A stretch of 64,000 nucleotides of DNA from assembly GCF_900156655.1 (NCBI RefSeq), contig NZ_FTOG01000006.1, positions 62,001 through 126,000 on the forward strand, in the 5' to 3' direction. Each line of letters begins with the position of its first letter. Positions within the stretch are counted from its first letter, which is position 1. The position numbers and the translations under genes are program-made. Shown here in pieces: positions 28,425 through 38,430 of the stretch. Source of the DNA: Rhodobacter aestuarii. Its GTDB lineage: Bacteria; Pseudomonadota; Alphaproteobacteria; Rhodobacterales; Rhodobacteraceae. The notes beneath the pieces are model-generated. The model saw only the letters and a list, made by a program, of their open reading frames with translations, did not search any database and had not been told where the DNA came from.

Positions 28425-29480
28425 ATGCTAAAACCGGGCGCCACGATTGGCATTTTGGGCGGTGGCCAATTGGGCCGGATGCTTTCGGTTGCGGCCTCAC
28501 GGATGGGGCTGAAATGCCATATCTATGAGCCGGGTGCCGGGGCGCCTGCGGGCCATGTGGCCGAGCGGGTCTTTACCGCGCCTTATGAGGATGAAGCCTG
28601 CCTGCGCGCCTTTGCGGCGGGGGTGGATGTCATCACCTATGAGTTTGAGAACATCCCGACCTCGGCGCTGGATCTTTTGGAAAGCCTGCGCCCGATCCGT
28701 CCTGGGCGGCGCGCGCTTGCGATCAGCCAAGACCGGATCTTGGAAAAGAGCTTCCTCAATGAAATCGGCCTGACCACCGCGCCTTGGGCGCAGGTGGATG
28801 ACGCCGCCACGCTTGAAGCCGCGCTGGCCCAAATCGGCGCGCCCTCGATCCTGAAAACCACGCGCCTTGGCTATGATGGCAAAGGCCAAGCCCGGATCAT
28901 GTCGGAGGCCGATGCTCCCGAAGCTTTGGCTGCGATGGGCGGTGCCGCGGCCGTGCTTGAAGGGTTCGTGAACTTCTCGGCCGAGATTTCGGTGATTGCC
29001 GCACGCGGCCTTGATGGCGCGGTTGCCTGCTATGACCCCGGCGAGAACGTGCATAAGTCTGGCATCTTGCATACCACGACAGTGCCCGCCCGTATTTCGC
29101 CCAATCTGCGCTCGGATGCGGTACTGATTGCGGCGCGCATTCTCAACGCGCTTGATTATGTGGGCGTGTTGGGGGTGGAGTTGTTCGTGACGCCCGAGGG
29201 GCTGATCGTCAATGAAATCGCGCCGCGCGTGCACAATTCGGGTCACTGGACGCAAGCGGGCTGCGCGGTTGACCAGTTTGAGCAACATATCCGCGCCATT
29301 GCGGGCTGGCCCTTGGGCGACGGCGGGCGCTATGCCGATGTCGAAATGCTCAACCTGATTGGCGATGATGTGGACCGCGTGCCCGAGTTTGCCAAAGCGA
29401 AGAACACGCAAATCCACCTTTACGGCAAAGCCGACGCCAAGCCGGGCCGCAAAATGGGACATGTGAACCGCGTGCTCTAA
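28425..29480 (+). CDS. purK: 5-(carboxyamino)imidazole ribonucleotide synthase
   Basis: ATP-dependent carboxylation of AIR to N5-CAIR, 351 residues. ATP-grasp enzyme with N-terminal GATIGILGGGQLGRMLSVAA, the ATP-binding region SILKTTRLGYDGKGQARI and the metal/ATP site NEIAPRVHNSGHWTQAG. ATG 28425 has AGGA at 8-base spacing; ATG 28416 (MTKMLKPG) overlapping purE by eight bases is an equally plausible start on family alignment. Confidence 0.95.
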   Translation: MLKPGATIGILGGGQLGRMLSVAASRMGLKCHIYEPGAGAPAGHVAERVFTAPYEDEACLRAFAAGVDVITYEFENIPTSALDLLESLRPIRPGRRALAISQDRILEKSFLNEIGLTTAPWAQVDDAATLEAALAQIGAPSILKTTRLGYDGKGQARIMSEADAPEALAAMGGAAAVLEGFVNFSAEISVIAARGLDGAVACYDPGENVHKSGILHTTTVPARISPNLRSDAVLIAARILNALDYVGVLGVELFVTPEGLIVNEIAPRVHNSGHWTQAGCAVDQFEQHIRAIAGWPLGDGGRYADVEMLNLIGDDVDRVPEFAKAKNTQIHLYGKADAKPGRKMGHVNRVL

Positions 29481-29506
29481 CGGCGGAGCGGGGCTTTGCC
29501 CCGCCC

Positions 29507-30319
29507 CTAGCTGCGCTCTAGGTTCATCGCCAACAGGTCGGAGACCTGCGGCGCATGGGTGACCGGCAGCATATGCCCGCCGCCCGGAATGCAAGCGGTG
29601 CCCACATCCGCCAAACGCTCGGCAATGGCGGTGCAGACTTTGGCAACAATCGGCGGGCTTTGATCGCCGTGGATCAGCATCACCGGCGCGTCGATCCCCT
29701 CAATCCCATCGGCGCGCCAAATCTGCCCCGGATCTTCAAAGTTTGCGCTTGAGATGTTGCGCACCATCGGCATTTGCGCGCAAAAGCGCGCGCGCTGATG
29801 CTCCGGTAACGCCTCCCACGGCACACCCGCCCCCCAATCGCGCATGAAGCCCTTGGCGGCGGTTTCATAATCGCCCCCATCAATCATCGCTTCAAAATTG
29901 TCCTGACTGGCACGCAGGTCGCGCCACTCGGCGCTGCCCTCAACCGATTTAAAGAGAACCGGCTCAATCAGCGTCAGCGAGCGCACCGCCTCGGGCGCGC
30001 CCACCGCAATGCGCAAAGCGACCGAAGCGCCGAAACTATGGCCGATCAGATCGACGGGCCGGGTGATGAACCCCGCCGCCAGTTGCGTCACCAGCCGTTG
30101 ATAGGCTCCGGGTTCCGCCCCCGCCGCCTCCCAAGGACCGGAGTGCCCGTGGCCGGGTTGGTCAAACACCGTCGTCGTCAGCACATCGGCCAGCGGATCA
30201 AGTACCGGCCCCCAAAGGCTCGCCGCCCCCAAAGTGCAGTGGATGGCAAGCGCCGGACGCTCCCCCTGCCCGATTTCTTGCCAACTGATCTCGTGGCCAA
30301 GCCGCGTTGCGCGCGCCAT
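29507..30319 (-). CDS. alpha/beta hydrolase
   Basis: 270 residues with the alpha/beta hydrolase triad: nucleophile Ser in DLIGHSFGASVALRI (about 97), Asp in PVMLIHGDQSPPI and His in PGGGHMLPVTHAP. The oxyanion segment is AIHCTLGAASLWGPV. ATG 30319 shares its A with the stop of the upstream isomerase gene (TGATG), so the pair is co-translated. Substrate unknown; it resembles meta-cleavage-product or 3-oxoadipate enol-lactone hydrolases only at the fold level. Confidence 0.82.
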   Translation of the reverse strand: MARATRLGHEISWQEIGQGERPALAIHCTLGAASLWGPVLDPLADVLTTTVFDQPGHGHSGPWEAAGAEPGAYQRLVTQLAAGFITRPVDLIGHSFGASVALRIAVGAPEAVRSLTLIEPVLFKSVEGSAEWRDLRASQDNFEAMIDGGDYETAAKGFMRDWGAGVPWEALPEHQRARFCAQMPMVRNISSANFEDPGQIWRADGIEGIDAPVMLIHGDQSPPIVAKVCTAIAERLADVGTACIPGGGHMLPVTHAPQVSDLLAMNLERS

Positions 30320-30918
30320 CAAAGCGTGCCCAGATGCGCGTCAAGAAAATCGAGCCGATCTTGCCCCCAAAAGCGCTGATCGGTTTCGGCCACAATGTAG
30401 AAGGGCGAGCCAAAGACCCCGCGCTCCACCGCCTCTTCCAGATTGCGCTCATAGGCCATTGCGCCCGTAAAAAGCCCGGTGGTGACAAGGTTCGGGTCAA
30501 ACCCGGCCTCTTCCAGCTTTTCGCGCAACACATCATCTTCGCCGATGTTGCGATCTTCGACCCAGACCGCGCGGGCAATACCCCGCACCAAAGCGCCCAA
30601 ATCGCCACCGCCCGCGGCTTGGGCGGCAATCACCGCATAAGAGCCCGGCGCCCCGTTGGGCGGATAGCCCACCGGCTTGAAGTTCATTTCCATATTCAGA
30701 TGCTTTGACCAGCGTTCAAGTTCCTGCATCCGATAGTCCATCCGGCTTGGGTGGCGCGCCGCTGGCCGCACGCCGCCCGTGCGATCAAAGAGGGTGAGCA
30801 GATCAAGCGGTTTATAGGTGATCGTCGCCCCGTGTTTGGCGGCGATCTGCTCCAAACGGTCCCCGGCAAGGTAGGTCCAAGGGCTGAACACCGAGAAAAA
30901 GTAATCAATCTGCGCCAT
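30319..30918 (-). CDS. DsbA-family oxidoreductase, 2-hydroxychromene-2-carboxylate isomerase type
   Basis: 199 residues of the HCCA isomerase/kappa-GST group: a thioredoxin fold with inserted helices. The active site is SVFSPWTYLAG, with Ser in place of the DsbA cysteine pair, so it is not a disulfide oxidase. It ends with GVFGSPFYIVAETDQRFWGQDRLDFL, which is diagnostic. The real isomerase works in naphthalene degradation, but no such pathway is here, so the true substrate is open. It is coupled to the downstream hydrolase. Confidence 0.85.
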   Translation of the reverse strand: MAQIDYFFSVFSPWTYLAGDRLEQIAAKHGATITYKPLDLLTLFDRTGGVRPAARHPSRMDYRMQELERWSKHLNMEMNFKPVGYPPNGAPGSYAVIAAQAAGGGDLGALVRGIARAVWVEDRNIGEDDVLREKLEEAGFDPNLVTTGLFTGAMAYERNLEEAVERGVFGSPFYIVAETDQRFWGQDRLDFLDAHLGTL

Positions 30919-31032
30919 AGTATCGCTCCTCGGTCGTGCAAGGTTTGCGGGCAGGCTAGCCCGGTGATAAGGCAGGCGCAATCCGGCGAATCCGTGCCCT
31001 CCTCTCCGCCGGCGCCCCAGAAAGGACTATAG

Positions 31033-32052
31033 ATGCCCGCGATGACCGAACCGAAGCTCATTTCCGGCAATGCCAACCGCCCGCTCGCCCAAGCCATTGC
31101 CCGGCGGATGTCCATGCATCGCGGCATGTCTGTCGGCTTGGTCGATGCCCGCGTCGAACGGTTCAATGACCAAGAAATCTTCGTTGAGGTCTATGAGAAC
31201 GTCCGCGGCGAAGACATGTATATCATTCAGCCGACCTCGAACCCGGCGAACGACAACCTGATGGAACTGCTGATCATGACCGATGCGCTCAAGCGTTCCT
31301 CGGCCGATCGCATCACCGCCGTCATTCCCTATTTCGGCTATGCCCGCCAAGACCGCCGCGCCAAGGCCCGCACGCCGATTTCGGCGAAGCTGGTGGCAAA
31401 CCTGCTGACCGAAGCGGGCGTGGACCGGGTGCTGACGCTTGATCTGCACGCGACGCAGATCCAAGGCTTCTTCGATATTCCGGTGGATAACCTTTATGCC
31501 GCCCCGGTCTTTGCGCTCGACATCTTGCACCATTTCAAAGGCCAGCTGGACGATGTGATGGTGATCTCCCCCGACGTGGGCGGCGTGGCGCGGGCGCGCG
31601 AACTGGCCAAGCGCATCGGCGCGCCGCTCGCCATCGTCGACAAACGCCGCGAAAAGGCGGGCGAAGTCGCCGGCATGACGGTGATCGGCGAAGTAACCGG
31701 CAAGAAATGTATCATCGTTGATGACCTTTGTGACACTGCAGGCACCTTGTGCAAAGCCGCCGAAGTGCTGATTGAAGCGGGCGCGACCGAGGTGCATTCC
31801 TACATCACCCACGGCGTGATGTCGGGCCCGGCGGTTGAGCGCGTCACCAACTCGGTGATGAAATCGCTGGTGATCACCGATTCCATCGAGCCCACCGAGG
31901 CGGTGAAAAACGCTCCCAATATTCGCATCGTGCCGACCGCGCCGATGTTTGCCCAAGCGATCTTGAACACGTGGTCGGGCACCTCGGTCAGTTCGCTCTT
32001 CGAGACGGACACTTTGGTGCCGATCTACGAGGGGCTCTACTCCACCGTCTAA
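31033..32052 (+). CDS. prs: ribose-phosphate pyrophosphokinase
   Basis: Makes PRPP from ribose 5-phosphate and ATP, feeding purine, pyrimidine, histidine and NAD synthesis. 339 residues. Motifs: [38 protein letters not shown], and the PRPP loop [20 protein letters not shown]. The start at 31033 has AAAGGA at six-base spacing; ATG 31042 is a second option. It stands alone and ends in its own terminator. Confidence 0.97.
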   Translation: MPAMTEPKLISGNANRPLAQAIARRMSMHRGMSVGLVDARVERFNDQEIFVEVYENVRGEDMYIIQPTSNPANDNLMELLIMTDALKRSSADRITAVIPYFGYARQDRRAKARTPISAKLVANLLTEAGVDRVLTLDLHATQIQGFFDIPVDNLYAAPVFALDILHHFKGQLDDVMVISPDVGGVARARELAKRIGAPLAIVDKRREKAGEVAGMTVIGEVTGKKCIIVDDLCDTAGTLCKAAEVLIEAGATEVHSYITHGVMSGPAVERVTNSVMKSLVITDSIEPTEAVKNAPNIRIVPTAPMFAQAILNTWSGTSVSSLFETDTLVPIYEGLYSTV

Positions 32053-32081
32053 GGCTGGACAGGCAGCGCCAAATCGCTCAA

Positions 32082-32112
32082 GGCTCGGGTCATGATGATC
32101 CGAGCCTTTTTC
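32082..32112 (+). terminator. intrinsic terminator of prs
   Basis: GGCTCGG (32082-32088) pairs with CCGAGCC (32100-32106) and is followed by TTTTTC, 30 bases after the prs stop. Confidence 0.85.
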
Positions 32113-32163
32113 ATGGTGCCAAGCCGAGGTTCGGCGGCCAAGCGGCTCGCCCTGCCCTAAGCC

Positions 32164-33213
32164 CTATTTCAGATGCGATAGAAAGGTGGCGATCTCTTCT
32201 TCCGTCGTGGCCCAGCTTGTCACCATGCGCGCCGAAAGCGGCTCGGACGCCTCGCCTTCCAAAGACTGATCAAAGGGCCACAGGTAATAGGCTGCCCCCG
32301 CCGCATGAAGTTGGCGGTGCGCCGAGCGCGGGAAGGCCGCAAAAACCTCATTCGCTTGCGTCGGGTGCAACAGATGCGCGCCGGGAACTGCGGAGATACC
32401 AGCCGAGAGCTTTGCCGCCATCGCATTGGCGTGGCGCGCCAGATCCAGCCACAGATCGCCCTCCAGATAGCCCGCCATTTGCGCGGCCAAGAAGCGATGC
32501 TTGGAAAACAGATGCCCGCCCCGTTTGCGACGCAGTTCAAACTCCCACGCGCGCTTGGGGTCGAACAAGATCACCGCTTCCACGCCCATGCAGCCGTTTT
32601 TGGTGCCCCCAAAACTCAGCGCCTCGATGCCCGCTTTCCACGTCATCTCGGCGGGCGTGCAGCCCGCACTGACCAAAGCATTGGCAAAACGCGCGCCATC
32701 CATGTGCACGGGCAGCTTGAACTCTTGCGCGACCGCGCAAAGCGCGGCGACCTCTTCAGGCGTGTAAATCGCGCCCGCCTCGGTCGCATTGGTGATCGAG
32801 ACCATGCCGCGCTGAACATTGTGAATGCCCCCGCGCCCGGTGTGGGCGATGGTGCGGCGCAGCGCTTGCGGGTCCATTTTCGCATCGGCCCCATCGACCA
32901 ACACGAGCTTGGAGCCGCCGGTGTAAAACTCGGGCGCGCCGCATTCGTCTTCTTCGATATGGGCGTTGCGATGGCAAAAAATCGCGCCCCACGGCTGGGT
33001 GAGCGCCGCACAAGAAAGCGCATTCGCCGCCGTGCCGGTGGGCACCAGATACACCGCCGCCTCTGGCGCTTCAAAAATCTCGCGTAGGCGCGTGACCACC
33101 GCTTTGCTTTGTGCATCCGCCCCGTAAGAGGCCACATGGCCCGCATTGGCCGCCGAAAGCGCAGCCATGATCGCAGGCGCAACGCCTGCGGTATTGTCGG
33201 AAGCGAAATGCAT
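32164..33213 (-). CDS. low-specificity L-threonine aldolase
   Basis: PLP enzyme of 349 residues that splits threonine or allo-threonine to glycine and acetaldehyde (LtaE-like), or may act as a phenylserine-type aldolase. The PLP lysine is in LSFGGTKNGCMG (about 205), and other core elements are HIEEDECGAPEFYTGG and HMDGARFANALV. ATG 33213 overlaps the stop of the YcgN gene as TGATG. Exact substrate not readable. Confidence 0.9.
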   Translation of the reverse strand: MHFASDNTAGVAPAIMAALSAANAGHVASYGADAQSKAVVTRLREIFEAPEAAVYLVPTGTAANALSCAALTQPWGAIFCHRNAHIEEDECGAPEFYTGGSKLVLVDGADAKMDPQALRRTIAHTGRGGIHNVQRGMVSITNATEAGAIYTPEEVAALCAVAQEFKLPVHMDGARFANALVSAGCTPAEMTWKAGIEALSFGGTKNGCMGVEAVILFDPKRAWEFELRRKRGGHLFSKHRFLAAQMAGYLEGDLWLDLARHANAMAAKLSAGISAVPGAHLLHPTQANEVFAAFPRSAHRQLHAAGAAYYLWPFDQSLEGEASEPLSARMVTSWATTEEEIATFLSHLK

Positions 33214-33659
33214 CACAGATCCTCGATCACGTAGTCTTGCCAGTCATCCTCGGGCACTTCGGCCTCGGACACCGTCCAGCCGCGCACCGAATGCCCCGTT
33301 TCATGCACCGTCTCGGTCGAACCAGAGATCAGATAGTGCCACTCCGGCAGGGGCTTGCCCTCCCACCGCAGCCGATAGGCACAGGTGACGGGCATCCAAT
33401 AGACGCTTTTCTTGAGCGATTTTGGCGTCAGCCGCACACATTCGGGCACGTAATCGTGGCGGTTGGGGTAGCTCATGCAACGGCAGGTGTCGCCATCGAG
33501 CAGCTTACACGCCACACGGGTGAACTCCAATTCGCCCGTGTCTTCATATTCGAGCTTGTTGAGACAGCATTTGCCACAGCCATCACAAAGCGCTTCCCAT
33601 TCAGCGGGGCGCAAGGCGGTGAGCGGCAAGGTCCAGAATTTGGGGCGCAGAGTGGTCAT
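33213..33659 (-). CDS. YcgN family cysteine-cluster protein
   Basis: A 148-residue UPF0260/YcgN protein with the conserved cluster CDGCGKCC (about 27-34), a further Cys in VACKLLDGDTCRC, and PECVRLTP and VTCAYRL. These cysteines may hold a zinc or iron-sulfur site. Function unknown in the family. MTTLRPKFW at 33659 is the best start. It is translationally coupled to the downstream aldolase. Confidence 0.9.
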   Translation of the reverse strand: MTTLRPKFWTLPLTALRPAEWEALCDGCGKCCLNKLEYEDTGELEFTRVACKLLDGDTCRCMSYPNRHDYVPECVRLTPKSLKKSVYWMPVTCAYRLRWEGKPLPEWHYLISGSTETVHETGHSVRGWTVSEAEVPEDDWQDYVIEDL

Positions 33660-33701
33660 TGCGCGCAACCTGACAAAACCGAAGCAGATTGGAAAGGGGG
33701 C

Positions 33702-34625
33702 TCAGACGTTGGCGAGGATTTTCCGCGCCTGATCGCAATCTTGTGCCATCTGTTTCATCAAGCCCTCGAGCCCGTCGAACTTCATTTCCGGGCGCAAATA
33801 GGCCACCAGCGCCACAGAAAGGTGCTGATCGTAAAGATCGCCATCGAAATCGAAGATGAAAGTCTCCAGATTCGGGGTGTTTTCGCCAAACATCGGGCGC
33901 ACCCCAAGGCTCGCGGCCCCGTGGTAACTGCCCGCCTGCGGGCCGGTCAGCACATCCACTTTGACGGCATAGACCCCAAGCTTGGGCAGATGCAGGCCAG
34001 AGACAGACATATTGGCGGTGGGGAAGCCCAGCCCCTTGCCACGTTTGTCGCCATGCAGCACCGCGCCCTCGATCCGGTGCAGGTGGCCCAGCATTTTCGC
34101 GGCATCTTCGGGGCGGCCTTCGCTGAGCGCACGGCGGATATTGGTGGAAGACACTTCCACCCCATCGATGTGCAAAAGCGGCGCGACCGTCACCTCATAT
34201 CCGTAGCGGTGGCCCAGTTCGATCAGTTCCGCCGTGCCCGCCGCACGGCGCTTGCCAAAGCGGAAATCGCCCCCCACGGTCACATGGGACACGCCCAAAC
34301 CCTCGGCCAGCACTTCGCGGGCAAAGGCTTCGGGCTCCATCCCCGCCAGTTCTTTGTTGAACGGCAGTTCAAACAGCCGCTCGACGCCCAGCTTTTCCAA
34401 CCGGTGGCTGCGGGCCTCGGCGTTCATAAGGCGAAAGGCAGGTGCATCGGGGGCAAAGACCTCGCGCGGATGCGGCTCAAAGGTGATGATCCCCAAAGGG
34501 GCCTCGGTGCGCGCCAGATCGATCACCGACTGGTGGCCCAGATGCACCCCGTCGAAATTGCCCATCGCCACCGAGGCGCCGCGCGCCTCGGCCCCTAGGC
34601 CCGTCCAGTGGGTATAACTCTGCAT
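33702..34625 (-). CDS. ribF: bifunctional riboflavin kinase / FAD synthetase
   Basis: Makes FMN and then FAD, 307 residues. The N-terminal nucleotidyltransferase has GNFDGVHLGHQ (about 22-32) and GGDFRFGKRRAGT-like loop; the C-terminal riboflavin kinase (about 185-305) has GKGLGFPTANMSV, GVYAVKVDVLT and the acidic-metal site NLETFIFDFDGDLYDQ. The full length matches E. coli RibF. Confidence 0.96.
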   Translation of the reverse strand: MQSYTHWTGLGAEARGASVAMGNFDGVHLGHQSVIDLARTEAPLGIITFEPHPREVFAPDAPAFRLMNAEARSHRLEKLGVERLFELPFNKELAGMEPEAFAREVLAEGLGVSHVTVGGDFRFGKRRAAGTAELIELGHRYGYEVTVAPLLHIDGVEVSSTNIRRALSEGRPEDAAKMLGHLHRIEGAVLHGDKRGKGLGFPTANMSVSGLHLPKLGVYAVKVDVLTGPQAGSYHGAASLGVRPMFGENTPNLETFIFDFDGDLYDQHLSVALVAYLRPEMKFDGLEGLMKQMAQDCDQARKILANV

Positions 34626-34661
34626 CCGTCCCCGCCTCCGGCGAGGCCGCCGGCCGTGTCG

Positions 34662-35102
34662 TTAGCTCTTGGCAGCGGGCGCCAGAACCTGCGCCTCACC
34701 ATCGATGACCACCGTATCGCCCACGCGGCAGCGGGTTTCAAGGGTCACGCGGCGCTTGACCGGGTCAATCGCGGCCACTGTGACTTCGGCAGTCACCACA
34801 TCGCCCGGGCGCACCGGAGCGCGGAACTTCAGCGATTGGCCCATATAGATCGTGCCATGGCCGGGCAGTTGCTCGCCAATCACCGCCGAGATGAGACCTG
34901 CCGACAGCATGCCATGCGCGATACGGCCTTTGAACATGGTGCCCTTGGCGAAGTCTTCGTCCAAATGCACCGGGTTATGATCGGTCGAAACCTCGGCAAA
35001 CAGTTCGATGTCGCGGTCGGTGATTTCTTTGGTCAGCGAACGGCTCATGCCGACTTCAAGTTGGTCGATGCTGATCGTGCCACGTTGGATCGTGTCGGTC
35101 AT
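34662..35102 (-). CDS. MaoC-family (R)-specific enoyl-CoA hydratase
   Basis: 146 residues with a single hot-dog fold. Catalytic Asp and His are in STDHNPVHLDEDFAKGTMFK (R-hydratase motif), followed by GRIAHGMLSAGLISAVIG. This is the PhaJ type, which hydrates trans-2-enoyl-CoA to (R)-3-hydroxyacyl-CoA and can supply polyhydroxyalkanoate synthesis; no pha genes are nearby. The start at 35102 (MTDTIQRGTISIDQL) is supported by family length. Confidence 0.88.
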   Translation of the reverse strand: MTDTIQRGTISIDQLEVGMSRSLTKEITDRDIELFAEVSTDHNPVHLDEDFAKGTMFKGRIAHGMLSAGLISAVIGEQLPGHGTIYMGQSLKFRAPVRPGDVVTAEVTVAAIDPVKRRVTLETRCRVGDTVVIDGEAQVLAPAAKS

Positions 35103-35226
35103 GGGGCGCTCCGGGCCTGAGTTCATGTTGCACTGCGGCATAACACGGCGGCGGCCACCATGCAAGCGCAGCGCAATTTAAGAACGCAAGAAAAAGCCTT
35201 GACGCAATATAGTTTCCCGAAGGATC

Positions 35227-36105
35227 TCAGCGCAGCTTGCCGACCGTATATTGCGGGTCTTGCTGACGCGCCCCAAGCCACCCCGCCAACAGATCCGGAT
35301 CGGGGTTTTCCTGATCGGGACCAAACTGCTCTGCCGCTAGCCCGCCGGTGATGAAGAGAACGTCGATCCCCTCCCCCATCGCGCCAGCCACATCGGTGTT
35401 GATACCATCGCCAATCGCCAAAATGCGGCTGTCATCCACCTCGCGCAGTTCCGTCAGGCGGCGGCGCGCCAGATCATAGATCGGCGGATGCGGTTTGCCG
35501 AAGTAAAGCGTCTTGCCGCCCATCTCCTCATAAAGCGCGGCCAAGGCCCCGGCGCAGTAAATCCGTTTATCGCCCATATCGACGACAACATCGGGGTTGG
35601 CACAGAGCATCGGCAGACCGCGCGTTTTCGCCGCCAAGAACCGGGCGCGATAATCTTCGGGCACCTCGTTCACTTCATCGAAGGGACCGGTGCAAACGAT
35701 CCCTTCGGCCTCGTCAAAATCGACTCGCTCGATCATGGCGCGGCCCGCCCAAGCGGCAGGAACTTCTTCAAAGAAACCATCATCCTTCGACGGCCCCAGG
35801 TGCCAGACCTTTTGGCCAATCGCGCCCGCAAACATCGCATCTTGCGCGGCGTCGCCCGAAGATACGATCCCATCATATACAGCGCGCGGCACGCCCATCC
35901 GATCCAGCTGCTCCCCCACAAATTTCGCCGGACGCGGTGCGTTGGTCAGCAGCATCACCGCACCACCACGCGCGCGGAACGTGGTCAGCGCCTCAACCGC
36001 CGCCGGAAACGGGCGCACGCCGTTGTGAAGACAGCCCCACAAATCGCAAAAAACGGCGTCATAACGATCAGAAATTTCGTCGAGCGAGCGGATAATACGG
36101 GTCAT
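35227..36105 (-). CDS. HAD-superfamily subfamily IIA hydrolase (TIGR01459-like)
   Basis: 292 residues with the HAD fold and a C2 cap. Motif I FCDLWGCLHNG keeps the nucleophile Asp, with Trp two residues on, as in the TIGR01459 group; motif II is LLTNAPRP, the Lys region is FGKPHPPIYDLA, and motif IV is ILAIGDGINTDVAGA. The family resembles NagD/4-nitrophenylphosphatase. Substrate unknown. Divergent from parE with a 177-base spacer. Confidence 0.87.
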   Translation of the reverse strand: MTRIIRSLDEISDRYDAVFCDLWGCLHNGVRPFPAAVEALTTFRARGGAVMLLTNAPRPAKFVGEQLDRMGVPRAVYDGIVSSGDAAQDAMFAGAIGQKVWHLGPSKDDGFFEEVPAAWAGRAMIERVDFDEAEGIVCTGPFDEVNEVPEDYRARFLAAKTRGLPMLCANPDVVVDMGDKRIYCAGALAALYEEMGGKTLYFGKPHPPIYDLARRRLTELREVDDSRILAIGDGINTDVAGAMGEGIDVLFITGGLAAEQFGPDQENPDPDLLAGWLGARQQDPQYTVGKLR

Positions 36106-36282
36106 GGGTGGCCTTTCGGAAGTATGGCGCAGCGCTTAAGCCCCAGCGCGCAGGCAGCTTATGGCATTGATACGACAGAATGGCAAAGGTTGTGCCGGGG
36201 CCTGCACCACCACCTGTGCTTGCCCCGCCCCCCCAAGCTGCGGTATCTGTTTTGTTCACCACCACCAAAGAAAGCGAGCAGC

Positions 36283-38241
36283 ATGGCCGGCGATCTTCTC
36301 TCTTCGTCCCCGACCGAAACCTATGACGCCTCCTCGATTGAGGTGCTCGAAGGGCTCGAACCGGTGCGCAAACGCCCCGGCATGTATATCGGCGGCACCG
36401 ATGAACGCGCGCTGCATCACATGGTGGCGGAAATCCTCGATAACGCGATGGATGAGGCCGTGGCGGGCCATGCCAACCGCATCGAGCTAGAGATGAACGA
36501 AGATGGCTCGGTGACGGTGCGCGACAATGGCCGGGGGATTCCGGTCGACCCGCACCCCAAATTCCCCGGCAAATCCGCGCTTGAGGTGATTTTGTGTACG
36601 CTGCACGCGGGCGGCAAATTCTCCAACAAAGCCTATTCGACCTCGGGCGGGTTGAACGGGGTGGGCTCATCGGTGGTGAACGCGCTCTCTGACATTATGG
36701 TGGTGCAGGTCGCGCGCAACCGCGAGCTTTTTGAACAGCGCTTCTCACGTGGTGTGCCGCAAGGCCCGGTGGAAAAGCTGGGCGCGGCCCCGAACCGGCG
36801 CGGCACCACCGTGACCTTCCACCCCGATGAGCAGATTTTCGGCTCGCTGACACTGAAGCCCGCACGGCTTTTCAAGATGGCGCGCTCCAAGGCCTATCTG
36901 TTTTCGGGCGTTGAAATCCGTTGGAAAACCGCAATCCCCGATGGCGACACTCCGCTGGAGGCGACCTTCCACTTCCCCAATGGCTTGGCAGACTTTTTGG
37001 GCGAAACGCTCACCGGGGCCTCCACCTATTCTGACAAACCTTTTGCGGGGCGGGTGAGCTTTGAGGAAAAGTTTGGCGTGCCCGGCTCCGTCGAATGGGC
37101 GATCAACTGGACCCCGGTGCGCGACGGGTTCATCCATTCCTATTGTAACACCGTGCCGACGCCCGAGGGCGGCACCCATGAATCGGGCTTCTGGGCCGCG
37201 ATTTTGAAAGGCATCCGCGCTTACGGCGAGCTTTCCAACAACAAAAAAGCCGCGCAAATCACCCGCGAAGATATGCTGACGGGCGGCTGCGCGCTGATCT
37301 CAATCTTCATCCGTGAACCCTCGTTCGTCGGGCAAACCAAAGATCGGCTTTCGACCGAAGAGGCCGCGAAATGGGTCGAAAGCGCGGTGCGCGACCACTT
37401 TGACAACTGGCTGGCGGCGGACCCGAAATCGGCTGGCGCGATCTTGGATTTTCTGGTGCTGCGCGCCGAGGAACGGCTGCGGCGGCGCGCGGAAAAGGAA
37501 ACCTCGCGCAAATCCGCCACCAAAAAGCTGCGCCTGCCCGGCAAGCTGGTGGATTGCTCGGCCACGAACCGTTCGGGCACCGAGCTTTTCATCGTCGAAG
37601 GCGACTCGGCCGGCGGCTCGGCCAAAATGGCGCGCGACCGGACCAATCAGGCGCTCTTGCCGCTGCGGGGTAAAATCCTCAACGTGCTCGGCGCGGCGAG
37701 TTCAAAACTCGGCCAAAACCAAGAGATCAACGATCTTGCGCAAGCGCTTGGCGTGGGGCTCGGCACAAAATTCCGCGTCGATGATCTGCGCTATGACAAG
37801 GTCATCATCATGACCGATGCGGACGTGGATGGCGCGCACATCGCCAGCCTGTTGATGACCTTTTTCTTCACCCAGATGCGCCCGCTGATCGACAAAGGGC
37901 ACCTCTACCTCGCCTGCCCGCCGCTCTATCGCCTGACCCAAGGCGCGAAGCGGATTTATGTGGCCGACGAGGCCGAAAAAGAGAAATGGCTCAAGAAAGG
38001 CCTTGGCGGCAAAGGCAAAATCGACGTGCAACGCTTCAAAGGTCTGGGCGAAATGGACGCCAAAGACCTGAAAGACACGACGATGAACCCTGCCACCCGC
38101 AAGCTGATCCGCGTAACGATTGACGACGAATTCGCGGGCGAAACCGATGATCTGGTGGAACGGCTGATGGGCAAAAAACCGGAACTGCGGTTCCAGTATA
38201 TTACCGAAAACGCCCGGTTCGTTGAAGAGTTGGATGTGTGA
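36283..38241 (+). CDS. parE: DNA topoisomerase IV subunit B
   Basis: ATPase subunit of topoisomerase IV, which unlinks daughter chromosomes. 652 residues. The GHKL ATPase is clear (EILDNAMDEAVAG, DNGRGIP, GGLNGVGSSVVNAL), then the transducer domain, then Toprim with EGDSAGGSAKMARDR (about 439) and MTDADVDGAHIASLL (about 510). It lacks the extra C-terminal insertion of GyrB and has PLRGKILNV, consistent with ParE. ATG 36283 (MAGDLLSSSPTETYD) is chosen; the upstream open frame is antisense to the HAD gene. parC is not in the window. Confidence 0.95.
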   Translation: MAGDLLSSSPTETYDASSIEVLEGLEPVRKRPGMYIGGTDERALHHMVAEILDNAMDEAVAGHANRIELEMNEDGSVTVRDNGRGIPVDPHPKFPGKSALEVILCTLHAGGKFSNKAYSTSGGLNGVGSSVVNALSDIMVVQVARNRELFEQRFSRGVPQGPVEKLGAAPNRRGTTVTFHPDEQIFGSLTLKPARLFKMARSKAYLFSGVEIRWKTAIPDGDTPLEATFHFPNGLADFLGETLTGASTYSDKPFAGRVSFEEKFGVPGSVEWAINWTPVRDGFIHSYCNTVPTPEGGTHESGFWAAILKGIRAYGELSNNKKAAQITREDMLTGGCALISIFIREPSFVGQTKDRLSTEEAAKWVESAVRDHFDNWLAADPKSAGAILDFLVLRAEERLRRRAEKETSRKSATKKLRLPGKLVDCSATNRSGTELFIVEGDSAGGSAKMARDRTNQALLPLRGKILNVLGAASSKLGQNQEINDLAQALGVGLGTKFRVDDLRYDKVIIMTDADVDGAHIASLLMTFFFTQMRPLIDKGHLYLACPPLYRLTQGAKRIYVADEAEKEKWLKKGLGGKGKIDVQRFKGLGEMDAKDLKDTTMNPATRKLIRVTIDDEFAGETDDLVERLMGKKPELRFQYITENARFVEELDV

Positions 38242-38430
38242 GGGGGCAACCCAACACAGCCAACTTACAGCCGATGGCATAGTCTTGCCCCCGTACCCCC
38301 AACTCTCTTGGAACTGACGTTTGCGCCTTGGGATCATTTCGGGCGCTTGTGGCGTTGTGAGCGCCTCTTAAACGTAAAGCCTCACCCTCAAGCGCTTCAA
38401 ATACCTCAAAAATACAAAGCATTTACCCTT

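Noticed and set aside
29487-29506. GC hairpin after purK as a terminator
   Set aside because: The AGCGGGGC...GCCCCGCC stem has no T-tract on either strand.
35488-36282. 265-residue N-terminal extension of parE
   Set aside because: It is antisense to the HAD gene, and ParE begins at MAGDLLSSSPTETYD on family length.
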